Under the pieces are notes generated by a model. It had not been told where the DNA came from and did not search any database. It worked only from the letters and a program-made list of their open reading frames with translations. Below, in pieces: positions 1 through 6,484 of a DNA stretch of 7,684 bases. Each line of letters opens with the position of its first letter. Position 1 is the first letter of the stretch. Origin of the DNA: Kiritimatiellia bacterium (GTDB lineage: Bacteria; Verrucomicrobiota; Kiritimatiellia; RFP12; UBA1067); NCBI GenBank assembly GCA_017936245.1, contig JAGBFY010000348.1, forward strand, positions 1 to 7,684, read 5' to 3'. A program made the position numbers and the translations under genes.

Positions 1-354
1 GACATGGCTCGCGCCATATCGAACGGCGCACGAGGCGCACAGGCCAAGGAATCTCCGACCGAAGATCTCATCACAGCCATCCGTACAGTCGCAGCTGGCG
101 GCACCGCCATCGCACCGGAAATAGAAAAATCAATGAAAGGCAATCCCCCTCCGCCTCCACTGACAGAAAAACAGATGGCTATTCTACGATCCGTCACACG
201 CGGACTGAGCAATCAGGATATAGCGGTCCAATTCGGGATATCGCCCGTCAGCGTCAAAAAGCATCTGACGGTAATCTTCGCGAAACTCGGTGTCGCAACC
301 CGCGCTGAAGCTGCATCAATAGCACTGCAAAAGCACCTGCTTAAGCTATCGTGA
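1..354 (+). CDS. Response regulator, NarL/FixJ type, C-terminal part (5' end outside window)
   Basis: The frame is open from the first base, so the gene starts upstream of the window. The ATG at position 4 is probably internal. The first 35 or so residues (ISNGARGAQAKESPTEDL and following) match the end of a CheY-like receiver domain: the GARG turn, the conserved Lys after beta-5 (AKES) and the alpha-5 helix ending in AAGG. A short linker with five prolines follows. Then comes a LuxR-type helix-turn-helix beginning LTEKQMAILRSVTRG, with the recognition helix SPVSVKKHLTVIFAKLG and the usual RAEAASIA ending. In this family, phosphorylation of the receiver by a histidine kinase controls DNA binding. 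The phosphorylated Asp and the partner kinase are not visible here, so the regulated process is unknown. It is the only plus-strand gene and it converges on the exonuclease gene. The TGA stop is at 352-354. Confidence 0.88.
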   Translation, partial: DMARAISNGARGAQAKESPTEDLITAIRTVAAGGTAIAPEIEKSMKGNPPPPPLTEKQMAILRSVTRGLSNQDIAVQFGISPVSVKKHLTVIFAKLGVATRAEAASIALQKHLLKLS

Positions 355-582
355 TTCGCCAATGCACGGTAATAACCAAAGTGGACTTCATCAATCCCTG
401 CATTATCTTCAAGCCTGTCAATTTAACCGAAGATATAATCTTGGAATATTGTTCCTAAACCAAATTCAAGTCCATCATATAAGCATCGAATCCGAACAAT
501 ATCAACAATTGCGGAAGGATGGATGGAAAAGAGAAAACAATACCAGTGCTGGCGCATTCTCAAGTGCGCATCAACCACAACA
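355..582. other. Convergent intergenic gap, no gene seen
   Basis: This AT-richer stretch lies between the stop of the response regulator and the stop of the exonuclease. I see no credible gene in any frame. The position calls for transcription terminators, but none is strong. On the minus strand a GCGCA/TGCGC stem (552-556 with 565-569, 8-base loop) sits downstream of the exonuclease, and a T-rich run (complement of 527-538) begins about 13 bases later, which is too far for a classical intrinsic terminator. On the plus strand the short AT-rich palindrome around 429-441 (AAGATATAATCTT) has no T run after it. Confidence 0.5.
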
Positions 583-1113
583 CTACACGATCCCTTCGGA
601 CATGAAACGGGCGGCAAGTACGGCACAGGCACAGGCATCGTATAGCGCATCGTGCCATGCCCTTCCCGGACAGAGCCGCTCGACCTCATCCGACAATCCG
701 AACGTTTCGATAAGATCCCCAAGCGCGTACGACGGCAGACCGGGATATCTCGCGCGAGCATATACGAGCGTGTCGATCCATGGGCCAAACTGCGTCATCG
801 GGGCCATTTTCGTAAGTACGGTCCGTTCCGTCGAACAGTTGTGCGCAATCAACGGTGTACCGCAAAGCCGCGCAGAGATATCAGGCCAAAGTTCGGAAAA
901 CTCCGGCGCGGCGGCAAGCTCTTCTCGCAGTTCCGCGTAACATCCTACGGCACGGGGCGAGAAGGGTCTGTCCCCAACGTGCAGAAGGGTTTCCCATCTG
1001 GTTTCAGGGAGCACGACCCCATCCTCGATCTTTACGAGTCCCAGCTGCCACGGTTCGTTGGGCCATCCCTTCACCGTGCCGGTAGTCTCAAAATCCAATG
1101 CCGTCCAGACCAT
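583..1113 (-). CDS. DEDDh-family 3'-5' exonuclease (DnaQ/RNase T-like)
   Basis: The protein is a single exonuclease domain of 176 residues. Members of this fold remove nucleotides from 3' ends of DNA or RNA using two metal ions. The Exo I motif is DFETTG at 7-12 (Asp7, Glu9). Exo II is around IAHNCSTERTVL at 89-100. Exo III is HDALYD at 154-159 (His154, Asp159), which marks the DEDDh subtype. YALGDLIETFGL (129-140) is the typical helix before Exo III. In Exo II the position usually held by a metal-binding Asp (as in HNASFD) is Glu96 here. There is no polymerase, BRCT or GIY-YIG domain, so the name 'DNA polymerase III epsilon' would be too specific. It starts 16 bases after the SurA-like gene, so it is probably the last gene of the nadE cluster. 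The ATG at 1113 is preceded by a weak GGTGA Shine-Dalgarno. The substrate cannot be read from the sequence. Confidence 0.87.
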   Translation of the reverse strand: MVWTALDFETTGTVKGWPNEPWQLGLVKIEDGVVLPETRWETLLHVGDRPFSPRAVGCYAELREELAAAPEFSELWPDISARLCGTPLIAHNCSTERTVLTKMAPMTQFGPWIDTLVYARARYPGLPSYALGDLIETFGLSDEVERLCPGRAWHDALYDACACAVLAARFMSEGIV

Positions 1114-1129
1114 GTGTCACCACAATGCG

Positions 1130-1561
1130 TCAGGCATCCTTGTATTCTACCCTAGCCATCGAGCGAAGTTCCTCGATAAATGCCGACAGCACCTTTCCGC
1201 GGGCGGCATGACGAAGGAAATCGCGGATCCTGTTCTGAACCTGGACGAAATCGGCATCGCCGAACGCATCCTTGTTCGCATTGTAGAAATCCTCCATCTC
1301 CGCCTCTTCCGGGTCGGGGGTGCCGGCACAGGTCTTGGCTACCAGTTCATCAGGGGTTATTCCGAGATCTTTTGCACGGAGCAGGAGAAGCTTCGCCCCG
1401 ATGGCCTGTTCCTGAGCCTGACCGAGCAGCTTTTCGACATTCTTCTTCAGTTCGTCGGCAGACATCCCGTTTTCAAGATAGAGACGCGCCAGACGGTCGA
1501 ACTCGTGCTGCACCGCCTCCTGAGGGATTTCCTCTCCATTCACAAATGCTTTTTTCATCAT
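1130..1561 (-). CDS. Small SurA N-domain-like protein without PPIase domain
   Basis: This 143-residue protein resembles the N-terminal chaperone domain of SurA/PpiC-type peptidyl-prolyl isomerases. It opens with AFVNGEEIPQEAV (5-17), the usual 'VNG..I....V' start of that domain. Amphipathic helices follow (about 17-65), including EQAIGAKLLLLRAKDLGI, then the inter-helix region EAEMEDFYNANKDAF (86-100). In full-length relatives a parvulin domain with a QHIL-type motif would come next. Here the chain goes straight to a basic helix, VQNRIRDFLRHAARGKVLSAFIEEL, which resembles the C-terminal helix that packs back onto the chaperone domain. No signal peptide or lipobox is visible, so a cytoplasmic location is inferred. 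It could be a small chaperone or a binding partner; a catalytic role is unlikely. It begins 2 bases after the nadE stop. The first of two ATG codons fits the Shine-Dalgarno spacing best. Confidence 0.6.
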   Translation of the reverse strand: MMKKAFVNGEEIPQEAVQHEFDRLARLYLENGMSADELKKNVEKLLGQAQEQAIGAKLLLLRAKDLGITPDELVAKTCAGTPDPEEAEMEDFYNANKDAFGDADFVQVQNRIRDFLRHAARGKVLSAFIEELRSMARVEYKDA

Positions 1562-1563
1562 GA

Positions 1564-2574
1564 TTATCGCCTCTTCTTTTTCGGTTGAACAATATCGCCT
1601 TCATACTTCATATCCGACGGTATGTGCCAGTCATCAGGACCGAAATATACGGGAAACACCTTGATGCCGTCCGGTGCGCAGTTCCGCTTGAACGACTGCG
1701 TTACAAGGCGACGGCAGAACACCTCCAGCCAACGGTCGATCTCATCCTCGGAATACGCACCCTTGAACGCACGTTTCGCCGCCACACGGATTGCCCTTCT
1801 GCGTTCTCCGCACACAACGGCGCGCCAAATGAAGAAATCATGAAGTTCATACGGCCCAATGCGGTCTTCCGTTTTCTGGACAATCTCCCCATCCTTCGCA
1901 GGCAGAAGTTCCGGACTCACTGGCGTATCGAGAATGTCGAGCACGGCATCAGCCGCAAGCTTTGCCTTGCGCCCCTTCCTGCGCATCGATTCTGCCCACC
2001 AGCGGCATACATCGCGCACTACAGTCTTGGGGACTCCCGCATTAACTCCGAACATGCTCATGTGGTCGCCGTTGTAGGTACTCCATCCAAGAGCAATCTC
2101 GCTCATGTCGCCAGTTCCGAGAACTATGCCGCCCGTCTGGTTCGCCTTGTTCATCAGAACCATAGTCCGCATACGCGCCTGAACGTTCTCATACGTAACG
2201 TCATGGTTCTGAGGGTCATGTCCAATATCCTTGAAATGCTGCAGACACGCCTTGGTGATGTCGATGGTTTCAAGGCTGAGACCCAACCCCTCGCAGAGAA
2301 GCTCCGCGTTGCCCTTCGTGCGGCCGGTCGTACCGAAACCAGGCATAGTGTACACCCTGATTCCGGTTTTTGAAAGCTTCATTGTCTTGAACGCCTCTAC
2401 TGCCACGAGGAGACACAGCGTCGAATCCAACCCTCCGGAAAGACCGACCGTTACAGACTTGACCCCGATGCGTCCGAGGCGCGTCGCCAGGGACGAAGCC
2501 TGAGTTTTGAACACCTCGTCCGGTCCACACCAGTCGCTGAACGGATGCGCTGAAATATTCTTTGCGTTTTTCAT
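1564..2574 (-). CDS. nadE: NAD synthetase domain of glutamine-dependent type, lacking the glutaminase domain
   Basis: This ATP-pyrophosphatase-fold enzyme adenylates nicotinic acid adenine dinucleotide and amidates it to NAD+, the last step of NAD synthesis. The P-loop SGGLDST is at 46-52. Other signatures follow in order: YTMPGFGTTGRTKGNA (75-90), TYENVQARMRT (127-137), GTGDMSEIALGWSTYNGD (153-170), ILDTPVSPELLP (214-225), QKTEDRIGPYELHDFF (233-248) and the C-terminal SFKRNCAPDG (294-303). These are features of the large two-domain, glutamine-dependent NadE, not the short ammonia-dependent E. coli type. Two-domain enzymes have about 550-680 residues, with a nitrilase-fold glutaminase first. 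This one has 336 and starts at the linker (ISAHPF). Only about 108 bases separate it from secDF, so no room remains for the missing half. It may use free ammonia or a separately encoded glutaminase (inference). The basic tail PKKKRR overlaps the ribosome binding site of the next gene. The Shine-Dalgarno at its own ATG is weak (GTAGAG). Confidence 0.92.
   Translation of the reverse strand: MKNAKNISAHPFSDWCGPDEVFKTQASSLATRLGRIGVKSVTVGLSGGLDSTLCLLVAVEAFKTMKLSKTGIRVYTMPGFGTTGRTKGNAELLCEGLGLSLETIDITKACLQHFKDIGHDPQNHDVTYENVQARMRTMVLMNKANQTGGIVLGTGDMSEIALGWSTYNGDHMSMFGVNAGVPKTVVRDVCRWWAESMRRKGRKAKLAADAVLDILDTPVSPELLPAKDGEIVQKTEDRIGPYELHDFFIWRAVVCGERRRAIRVAAKRAFKGAYSEDEIDRWLEVFCRRLVTQSFKRNCAPDGIKVFPVYFGPDDWHIPSDMKYEGDIVQPKKKRR
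1570..1575 (-). promoter_or_regulatory. Ribosome binding site of the SurA-like gene inside the nadE 3' end
   Basis: AAGAGG on the minus strand lies within the last codons of nadE (encoding Lys-Lys-Arg-Arg-stop). It sits 8 bases before the first ATG (1559-1561) and 11 before the second (1556-1558). The spacing favours the first ATG and suggests translational coupling of the two genes. Confidence 0.65.
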
Positions 2575-2598
2575 GTTAACTCTACGCTCAAGTCTCAG

Positions 2599-2660
2599 AA
2601 AAGCATTACCCCTCGCGTCAGTTTAGCGCACTTTATGTGCTACATGACGAAAGGGGTAAT
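2599..2660 (-). terminator. Long interrupted hairpin between secDF and nadE, probable terminator or attenuator
   Basis: The outer arms 2605-2613 and 2652-2660 (ATTACCCCT/AGGGGTAAT) pair over 9 bases. After a 2x2 mismatch, 2616-2620 pairs with 2645-2649 (CGTCA/TGACG). After a small internal loop, 2624-2630 pairs with 2636-2642 (TAGCGCA/TGTGCTA, one G-T pair) around a 5-base loop. In the minus-strand transcript the hairpin is followed by GC and then TTTT (complement of 2599-2602), as expected for a weak intrinsic terminator after secDF. Because nadE starts only about 25 bases further on and I see no clear promoter between, it may instead give partial read-through or attenuation into nadE. The plus-strand side has no T run. 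Confidence 0.55.
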
Positions 2661-2682
2661 TAGGGTTAATGCCCGTATGGGA

Positions 2683-5244
2683 TTACGCCTGCTGCTGAAC
2701 CTGTTCCTTTTCGAACTGCGGGCGCTTGCCGCGATACCACCAGATCATGACAGGCATTGCGATGAACAGCGACGAATACGTACCGGCGATGATGCCGATG
2801 AACATCGTCAATGCGAAGTCGAAGATGGAGCCATCGCCGAAGCAGAAGAGCGCGAGTACCGCAAAGAGCGTCGTGAGGGACGTGATGACCGTACGGGAGA
2901 GCGTCATATTGACGGCACGGTTGCAGAGCTCCTTGAACGGAGTCTTCTGATCCTTGCGGAGATCTTCACGGATGCGGTCGAACACAACGATTGTATCATT
3001 CACGGAGTAGCCGATGATCGTGAGGATGGCCGTCACCACGATGAGCGACACCTGACGCCCACAGAGAGAGAAGAGACCGAGCGAAATCAAGGCGTCATGG
3101 GCGAGAGCCGCAAGAGCGCCAAGGCCAAACCCGAACTCGAAGCGGAAGCCGACGTAGATGAGGATCGCGCAGAGAGAGAGGATCACAGCCCACGTGCCGG
3201 ACTTCTTGAGGTCGGCGCCGACCATCGAACCGACTTCATCGACTGAAACCTGCTTGAATGCGGCATCCGGGAACTTGGACTGGAGAAGCTTGGTCACATA
3301 AGCGCCGACATCGCGGTTTTCAAGGGTCTGCCCCTTAACCGTCTCAGCCGTCTCGCCCGTCTTCACGAGAAGCGTAGCATCGCCGACACCCTCCTGATAC
3401 TGGATGACCGCCGCATTGTCGAAGGCATCCATAACCTTGCGGATTTCACCGACAGCGGGCTTCTTGGCCTGATCGAGGGAATACACGATCGAAGTTCCGC
3501 CCGTAAGATCTACAGCGAGTACACTTGCGCGATTGGTGCAGAGACGGAAAGCGAAAATCGAGAGTGAAACGATAATGACAACGAGTGAAATGAGCGACAT
3601 CGCCTTACCCATCTTGACAAACGGAACTTTCGGAGTTTTGGAGAACACCTTGAGCATACGGAACGGCTTCGTACGGCCGGCATCGACGAAATTGTCGAGG
3701 AGAAGGCGCGTAACGACGACCGCCGTGAACATGGAGAGCACCACACCGGCGGTGAGGGTGATCGCGAAGCCGCGGACCGGACCCGTACCGACGACAAAGA
3801 GGATGATACCTGTCACAATCGTGGTGATGTTGGAGTCGAGAATCGCGGTGAATGCGCGACCATAGCCGTTCCTGACGGCGATACCGGCAGAACGGTTAGC
3901 CTCAAACTCTTCACGTATGCGTTCGAAGATGAGCACGTTTGCGTCCACCGCCATACCGAGCGTAAGCACAAGACCGGCGATGCCAGGCATAGTGAGAACG
4001 GGAAGCGCAAGCGAGCCGGAGCCGCCCATCGTGGCATCCTTGGCAAACACGCCGAGCACGTTGGCGACGAGCACGAGAGCCGCCGGCAGAAGCACGATGT
4101 CGAGGAAGAGCGCAACATTGGCCACAAGACCCGTGAACCAGTAGTAGAAGAACATGAAGAGCGCCACGAGCGTGAAGCCGAGAGCCGCGGCGACGAGACC
4201 GGCATTGATAGCATCCTCGCCGACAGTCGGAGCGACGGAGGATTCAGCAAGAATCATGAGAGGAGCGGGAAGCGCACCGGAGTTGAGGTCGTTCGCGAGC
4301 TGCTGAGCCTCTACCGCCGTGAAGTGGCCGGTAATCTGACCATGCGCACCGATTTCGCTCTGTAGCACAGGCGCGGAAACGAGGATTCCATCGAGGATGA
4401 TGGCGAGCTGACGGCCACGGTCGGTCGGGTTCTTGGGACCGTGAGCGATGTAGTTGCGCGTAAGGGTCGAGAACGTCTTCGCGCCGGCGGAGTTGAGCGA
4501 GAAAGAAATGGCGAGGGAGCCGGCCATGTCGCGTTCGACATGAGCGGAGACAAGAGCATCACCCGTCAGCTCCGTCTTGCGGTTGACGAAATTCGGCGAA
4601 TAGGTACCGTCTCCGTTCTTCTCAAGCATGAACTGATAACGGGGATCGGGGGACTGGAAAGATGCAAGACGGGCTGCATAGCCCTTGCGGGATGCAATCT
4701 CGGTATAGTTCTCAACACGCTCGTAGCCGGAGCCGCTGGCACTCTTGCGGTAACCCTCGGGGCACACATCTTTGCTCAGCACCTTGTTGCAAAGTTCTGC
4801 ATTGCGCGGATGCGTAAGACGGAACTCAAGGAACGCGGCAGACTGGAGAGAACGCTTTGCGGCCTTGCGCGTATCTTCATCGACACCGGGGAGCTGAACA
4901 AGAAGCCTGTGATCCTTCATACCCTGAATGACCGGCTCGTTCATGCCCATTCCGTCGATACGGCGGCGGACAACCTGAATGATACGGGCATCGCATCCCT
5001 GAAGGGTCGCCTGCATCTTCTTTTCGACGGCGCCGACTTCGTTGGTTATCGCAGGATTCTCAGCGATGATGGATTCGCGGAGCTTATCCTTGTCGACACC
5101 CATCGTGAACGAAGTGCCGCCCTTGAGGTCAAGGCCGAAACGGAGCTTGTCCTTCACCGGGAAGGTGACATATATAGAGAACACCGCGATGATAAGAAGT
5201 GAGAGCCACTTCCAGATATCGTTGCGCATCGAGTCAGATTTCAT
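2683..5244 (-). CDS. secDF: Fused protein translocase subunit SecDF
   Basis: SecD and SecF are joined in one 853-residue inner-membrane protein that works with SecYEG, using the proton gradient to pull proteins out on the periplasmic side. The SecD half begins with a membrane segment (about 11-28) followed by GLDLKGGTSF (37-46). A large periplasmic domain runs to about 335, then SSVAPTVGEDAINAG (335-349) leads into five membrane segments, including GMAVDANVLIFERIREE (430-446) with the conserved Asp434. The SecF half starts near 550, with VDLTGGTS (578-585) after its first membrane segment. It then has VGFRFEFGFGLGAL (698-711) and GYSVNDTIVVFDRIRED (745-761). About 75 residues between EFRLTHP and the beta-rich SGDALVSA-like part (roughly 146-228) enlarge the SecD periplasmic domain, as I recall from PVC-group SecDF proteins. 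The ATG at 5244 has a good Shine-Dalgarno, and Met6 is a possible alternative start. The Gln-rich tail (EKEQVQQQA) is cytoplasmic by prediction. Confidence 0.97.
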   Translation of the reverse strand: MKSDSMRNDIWKWLSLLIIAVFSIYVTFPVKDKLRFGLDLKGGTSFTMGVDKDKLRESIIAENPAITNEVGAVEKKMQATLQGCDARIIQVVRRRIDGMGMNEPVIQGMKDHRLLVQLPGVDEDTRKAAKRSLQSAAFLEFRLTHPRNAELCNKVLSKDVCPEGYRKSASGSGYERVENYTEIASRKGYAARLASFQSPDPRYQFMLEKNGDGTYSPNFVNRKTELTGDALVSAHVERDMAGSLAISFSLNSAGAKTFSTLTRNYIAHGPKNPTDRGRQLAIILDGILVSAPVLQSEIGAHGQITGHFTAVEAQQLANDLNSGALPAPLMILAESSVAPTVGEDAINAGLVAAALGFTLVALFMFFYYWFTGLVANVALFLDIVLLPAALVLVANVLGVFAKDATMGGSGSLALPVLTMPGIAGLVLTLGMAVDANVLIFERIREEFEANRSAGIAVRNGYGRAFTAILDSNITTIVTGIILFVVGTGPVRGFAITLTAGVVLSMFTAVVVTRLLLDNFVDAGRTKPFRMLKVFSKTPKVPFVKMGKAMSLISLVVIIVSLSIFAFRLCTNRASVLAVDLTGGTSIVYSLDQAKKPAVGEIRKVMDAFDNAAVIQYQEGVGDATLLVKTGETAETVKGQTLENRDVGAYVTKLLQSKFPDAAFKQVSVDEVGSMVGADLKKSGTWAVILSLCAILIYVGFRFEFGFGLGALAALAHDALISLGLFSLCGRQVSLIVVTAILTIIGYSVNDTIVVFDRIREDLRKDQKTPFKELCNRAVNMTLSRTVITSLTTLFAVLALFCFGDGSIFDFALTMFIGIIAGTYSSLFIAMPVMIWWYRGKRPQFEKEQVQQQA

Positions 5245-5250
5245 CTTTTA

Positions 5251-5257
5251 TCCTCTT
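5251..5257 (-). promoter_or_regulatory. Ribosome binding site of secDF
   Basis: AAGAGGA on the minus strand lies 6 bases before the ATG at 5242-5244. This is near-ideal spacing and supports that start over the in-frame Met6. Confidence 0.75.
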
Positions 5258-5281
5258 GTTTCCTTATAAAATGAAGCGTAA

Positions 5282-5310
5282 ATTATACTATATCTCCAGC
5301 GCCAATTCAA
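5282..5310 (-). promoter_or_regulatory. Near-consensus sigma-70-type promoter for secDF
   Basis: Read on the minus strand, TTGAAT (5305-5310) is the -35 element and TATAAT (5282-5287) is a perfect -10 element, with a 17-base spacer. Transcription should begin near 5275, giving a leader of about 30 bases that carries the AAGAGGA ribosome binding site. This makes secDF the start of its own transcription unit, separate from the tsaD cluster. An inverted repeat AATTCA-N9-TGAATT (5304-5309 with 5319-5324) overlaps the -35 element and could be an operator, though that is speculative. Confidence 0.75.
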
Positions 5311-5404
5311 GTACCCCCTGAATTTTTGTCGATAGGCATTGCAATCCCTGAACATATTCGATGGGCTGGTAGAATGAACAGATTCTGAATTATGGAAGCC
5401 TCTA

Positions 5405-6478
5405 TCAGTGTTCACCGGCTTCAAGGGAAGGATGCACATCCACCCTCTCAGCCTCAACGCCTGCAAGATTCTGACGGTAATAGGCTAGCCCGGCAATCAT
5501 GGCGGCATTGTCACCGCAGTATTTCGGTTTTGCCATAAGCAGCTTCACACCGGCCTTGTCCGCCACCTTACCGAGAGCTTCCCGCAACGCCCCATTGAGC
5601 GACACGCCACCGCCAACACTCAGTGAACTGTATCTGCGCCGCTTGAGCGCGGTTGCCGTGCGGTCGGCGATTGAATCGACGATCGCCTTCTGGTAGCTTG
5701 CACAGATTCTTGGGATATCAGGGATGGGAGCATCCGGATTGTCGCCGCGCAGACCTCTCACATAATTGAGAAGCGCAGTTTTGAGCCCTGAGAACGATGT
5801 GCACAGGTCGGCATCCAATCCCGCAAGGGCGGCGGTGCCAGGACGGGGACGTCCCTTCGGAAACGCGATGAAGTCGTTTCCGGCATATTCCTTTGCCATC
5901 TTGTCTATGACCGGTCCACCCGGATAGCCTAGCCCCAAAAGTTTCGTGGCCTTGTCGAACGCCTCGCCTGCGGCATCGTCAAGGGTCTGACCGATAATGG
6001 AATAGGTTCCGTACTCAGGCATGTCAATCCAGCTTGTGTGTCCGCCAGATACGGCAAGCCCCAAAGCCGGCATCGCGTCTTCGGGGCTCATGTTAGATTC
6101 GAGGAATGGAGTATGCAAATGCGCCTCGATATGGTTCACACCGATTAGCGGTATGCCAAGGGACATCGCAAGCCCCTTCGCGGCGTTCAGTCCGACAAGA
6201 AGCGCAGGGGCGAGACCTGGTCCGTAAGTGACGGCGACGGCATCCACATCGGTCAAACCCGATATGCCGCCCGCAGCGACAGCCTCATCGACCGCCGCGT
6301 AGATGACTCCGGATATCTTCTCCACATGGGCGCGGGACGCAATCTCCGGCACAACGCCGCCCCAAGGCTGATGCAGCTTTATCTGCGTATAGACGACATT
6401 GGACAGCACCTCCACGCCATCCTTCACGATGGCGCATGCCGTCTCATCACAGCTCGACTCTATCCCAAGGATTGTCAT
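5405..6478 (-). CDS. tsaD: tRNA N6-adenosine threonylcarbamoyltransferase TsaD
   Basis: TsaD transfers the threonylcarbamoyl group from TC-AMP to A37 of tRNAs that read ANN codons, making t6A together with TsaB and TsaE in the cytoplasm. The 357 residues match the usual family length. Visible ASKHA-fold motifs are GIESSCDETACAIV (5-18), GGVVPEIASRAHVE (40-53), the metal-binding NHIEAHLH (115-122; His116 and His120), VSGGHT (143-148), GQTLDDAAGEAFDKATKLLGL (163-183), SFSGLKTA (228-235) and CGDNAAMIAG (321-330), whose Asp323 is the third expected metal ligand. Most bacterial enzymes have Thr where Gly322 stands, a mild variation. The ATG at 6478 follows the stop of the exported-protein gene by 6 bases and is preceded by a GGTGA Shine-Dalgarno, so it is probably co-transcribed with the two genes upstream. 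No clear terminator follows its stop. tsaB and tsaE are not in the window. Confidence 0.97.
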   Translation of the reverse strand: MTILGIESSCDETACAIVKDGVEVLSNVVYTQIKLHQPWGGVVPEIASRAHVEKISGVIYAAVDEAVAAGGISGLTDVDAVAVTYGPGLAPALLVGLNAAKGLAMSLGIPLIGVNHIEAHLHTPFLESNMSPEDAMPALGLAVSGGHTSWIDMPEYGTYSIIGQTLDDAAGEAFDKATKLLGLGYPGGPVIDKMAKEYAGNDFIAFPKGRPRPGTAALAGLDADLCTSFSGLKTALLNYVRGLRGDNPDAPIPDIPRICASYQKAIVDSIADRTATALKRRRYSSLSVGGGVSLNGALREALGKVADKAGVKLLMAKPKYCGDNAAMIAGLAYYRQNLAGVEAERVDVHPSLEAGEH

Positions 6479-6484
6479 GATACG

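Noticed and set aside
1..354. ATG at position 4 as the start of a small LuxR-type regulator
   Set aside because: The residues after it are the end of a receiver domain, so the gene is better read as a response regulator cut by the window edge.
362..940. Plus-strand open frame of 192 codons over the convergent gap and the exonuclease
   Set aside because: It lies mostly antisense to a gene with clear catalytic motifs, its protein resembles no family I know, and no ribosome binding site stands out.
1567..1584. PKKKRR tail of NadE resembling a nuclear localisation signal
   Set aside because: The setting is plainly bacterial, and the codons double as the ribosome binding site of the next gene, which explains the Lys/Arg run.
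1585..2373. Plus-strand open frame of 262 codons opposite nadE
   Set aside because: nadE motifs fill the minus strand throughout. The antisense protein is low in recognisable structure and is explained by codon bias of the real gene.
2575..2682. Possible NAD-sensing riboswitch ahead of nadE
   Set aside because: The stem lacks any motif I can match to the known NAD-binding RNA classes. Only the hairpin and alternative pairing are supported.
2635..3246. Plus-strand open frame of 203 codons, very rich in Asp, Glu and Arg, opposite the SecF end
   Set aside because: The skewed composition is what antisense reading of a hydrophobic membrane protein gives. There is no domain.
4441..5202. Plus-strand open frame of 253 codons opposite secDF
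   Set aside because: It is antisense to the conserved SecD domain with no start context or homology signal.
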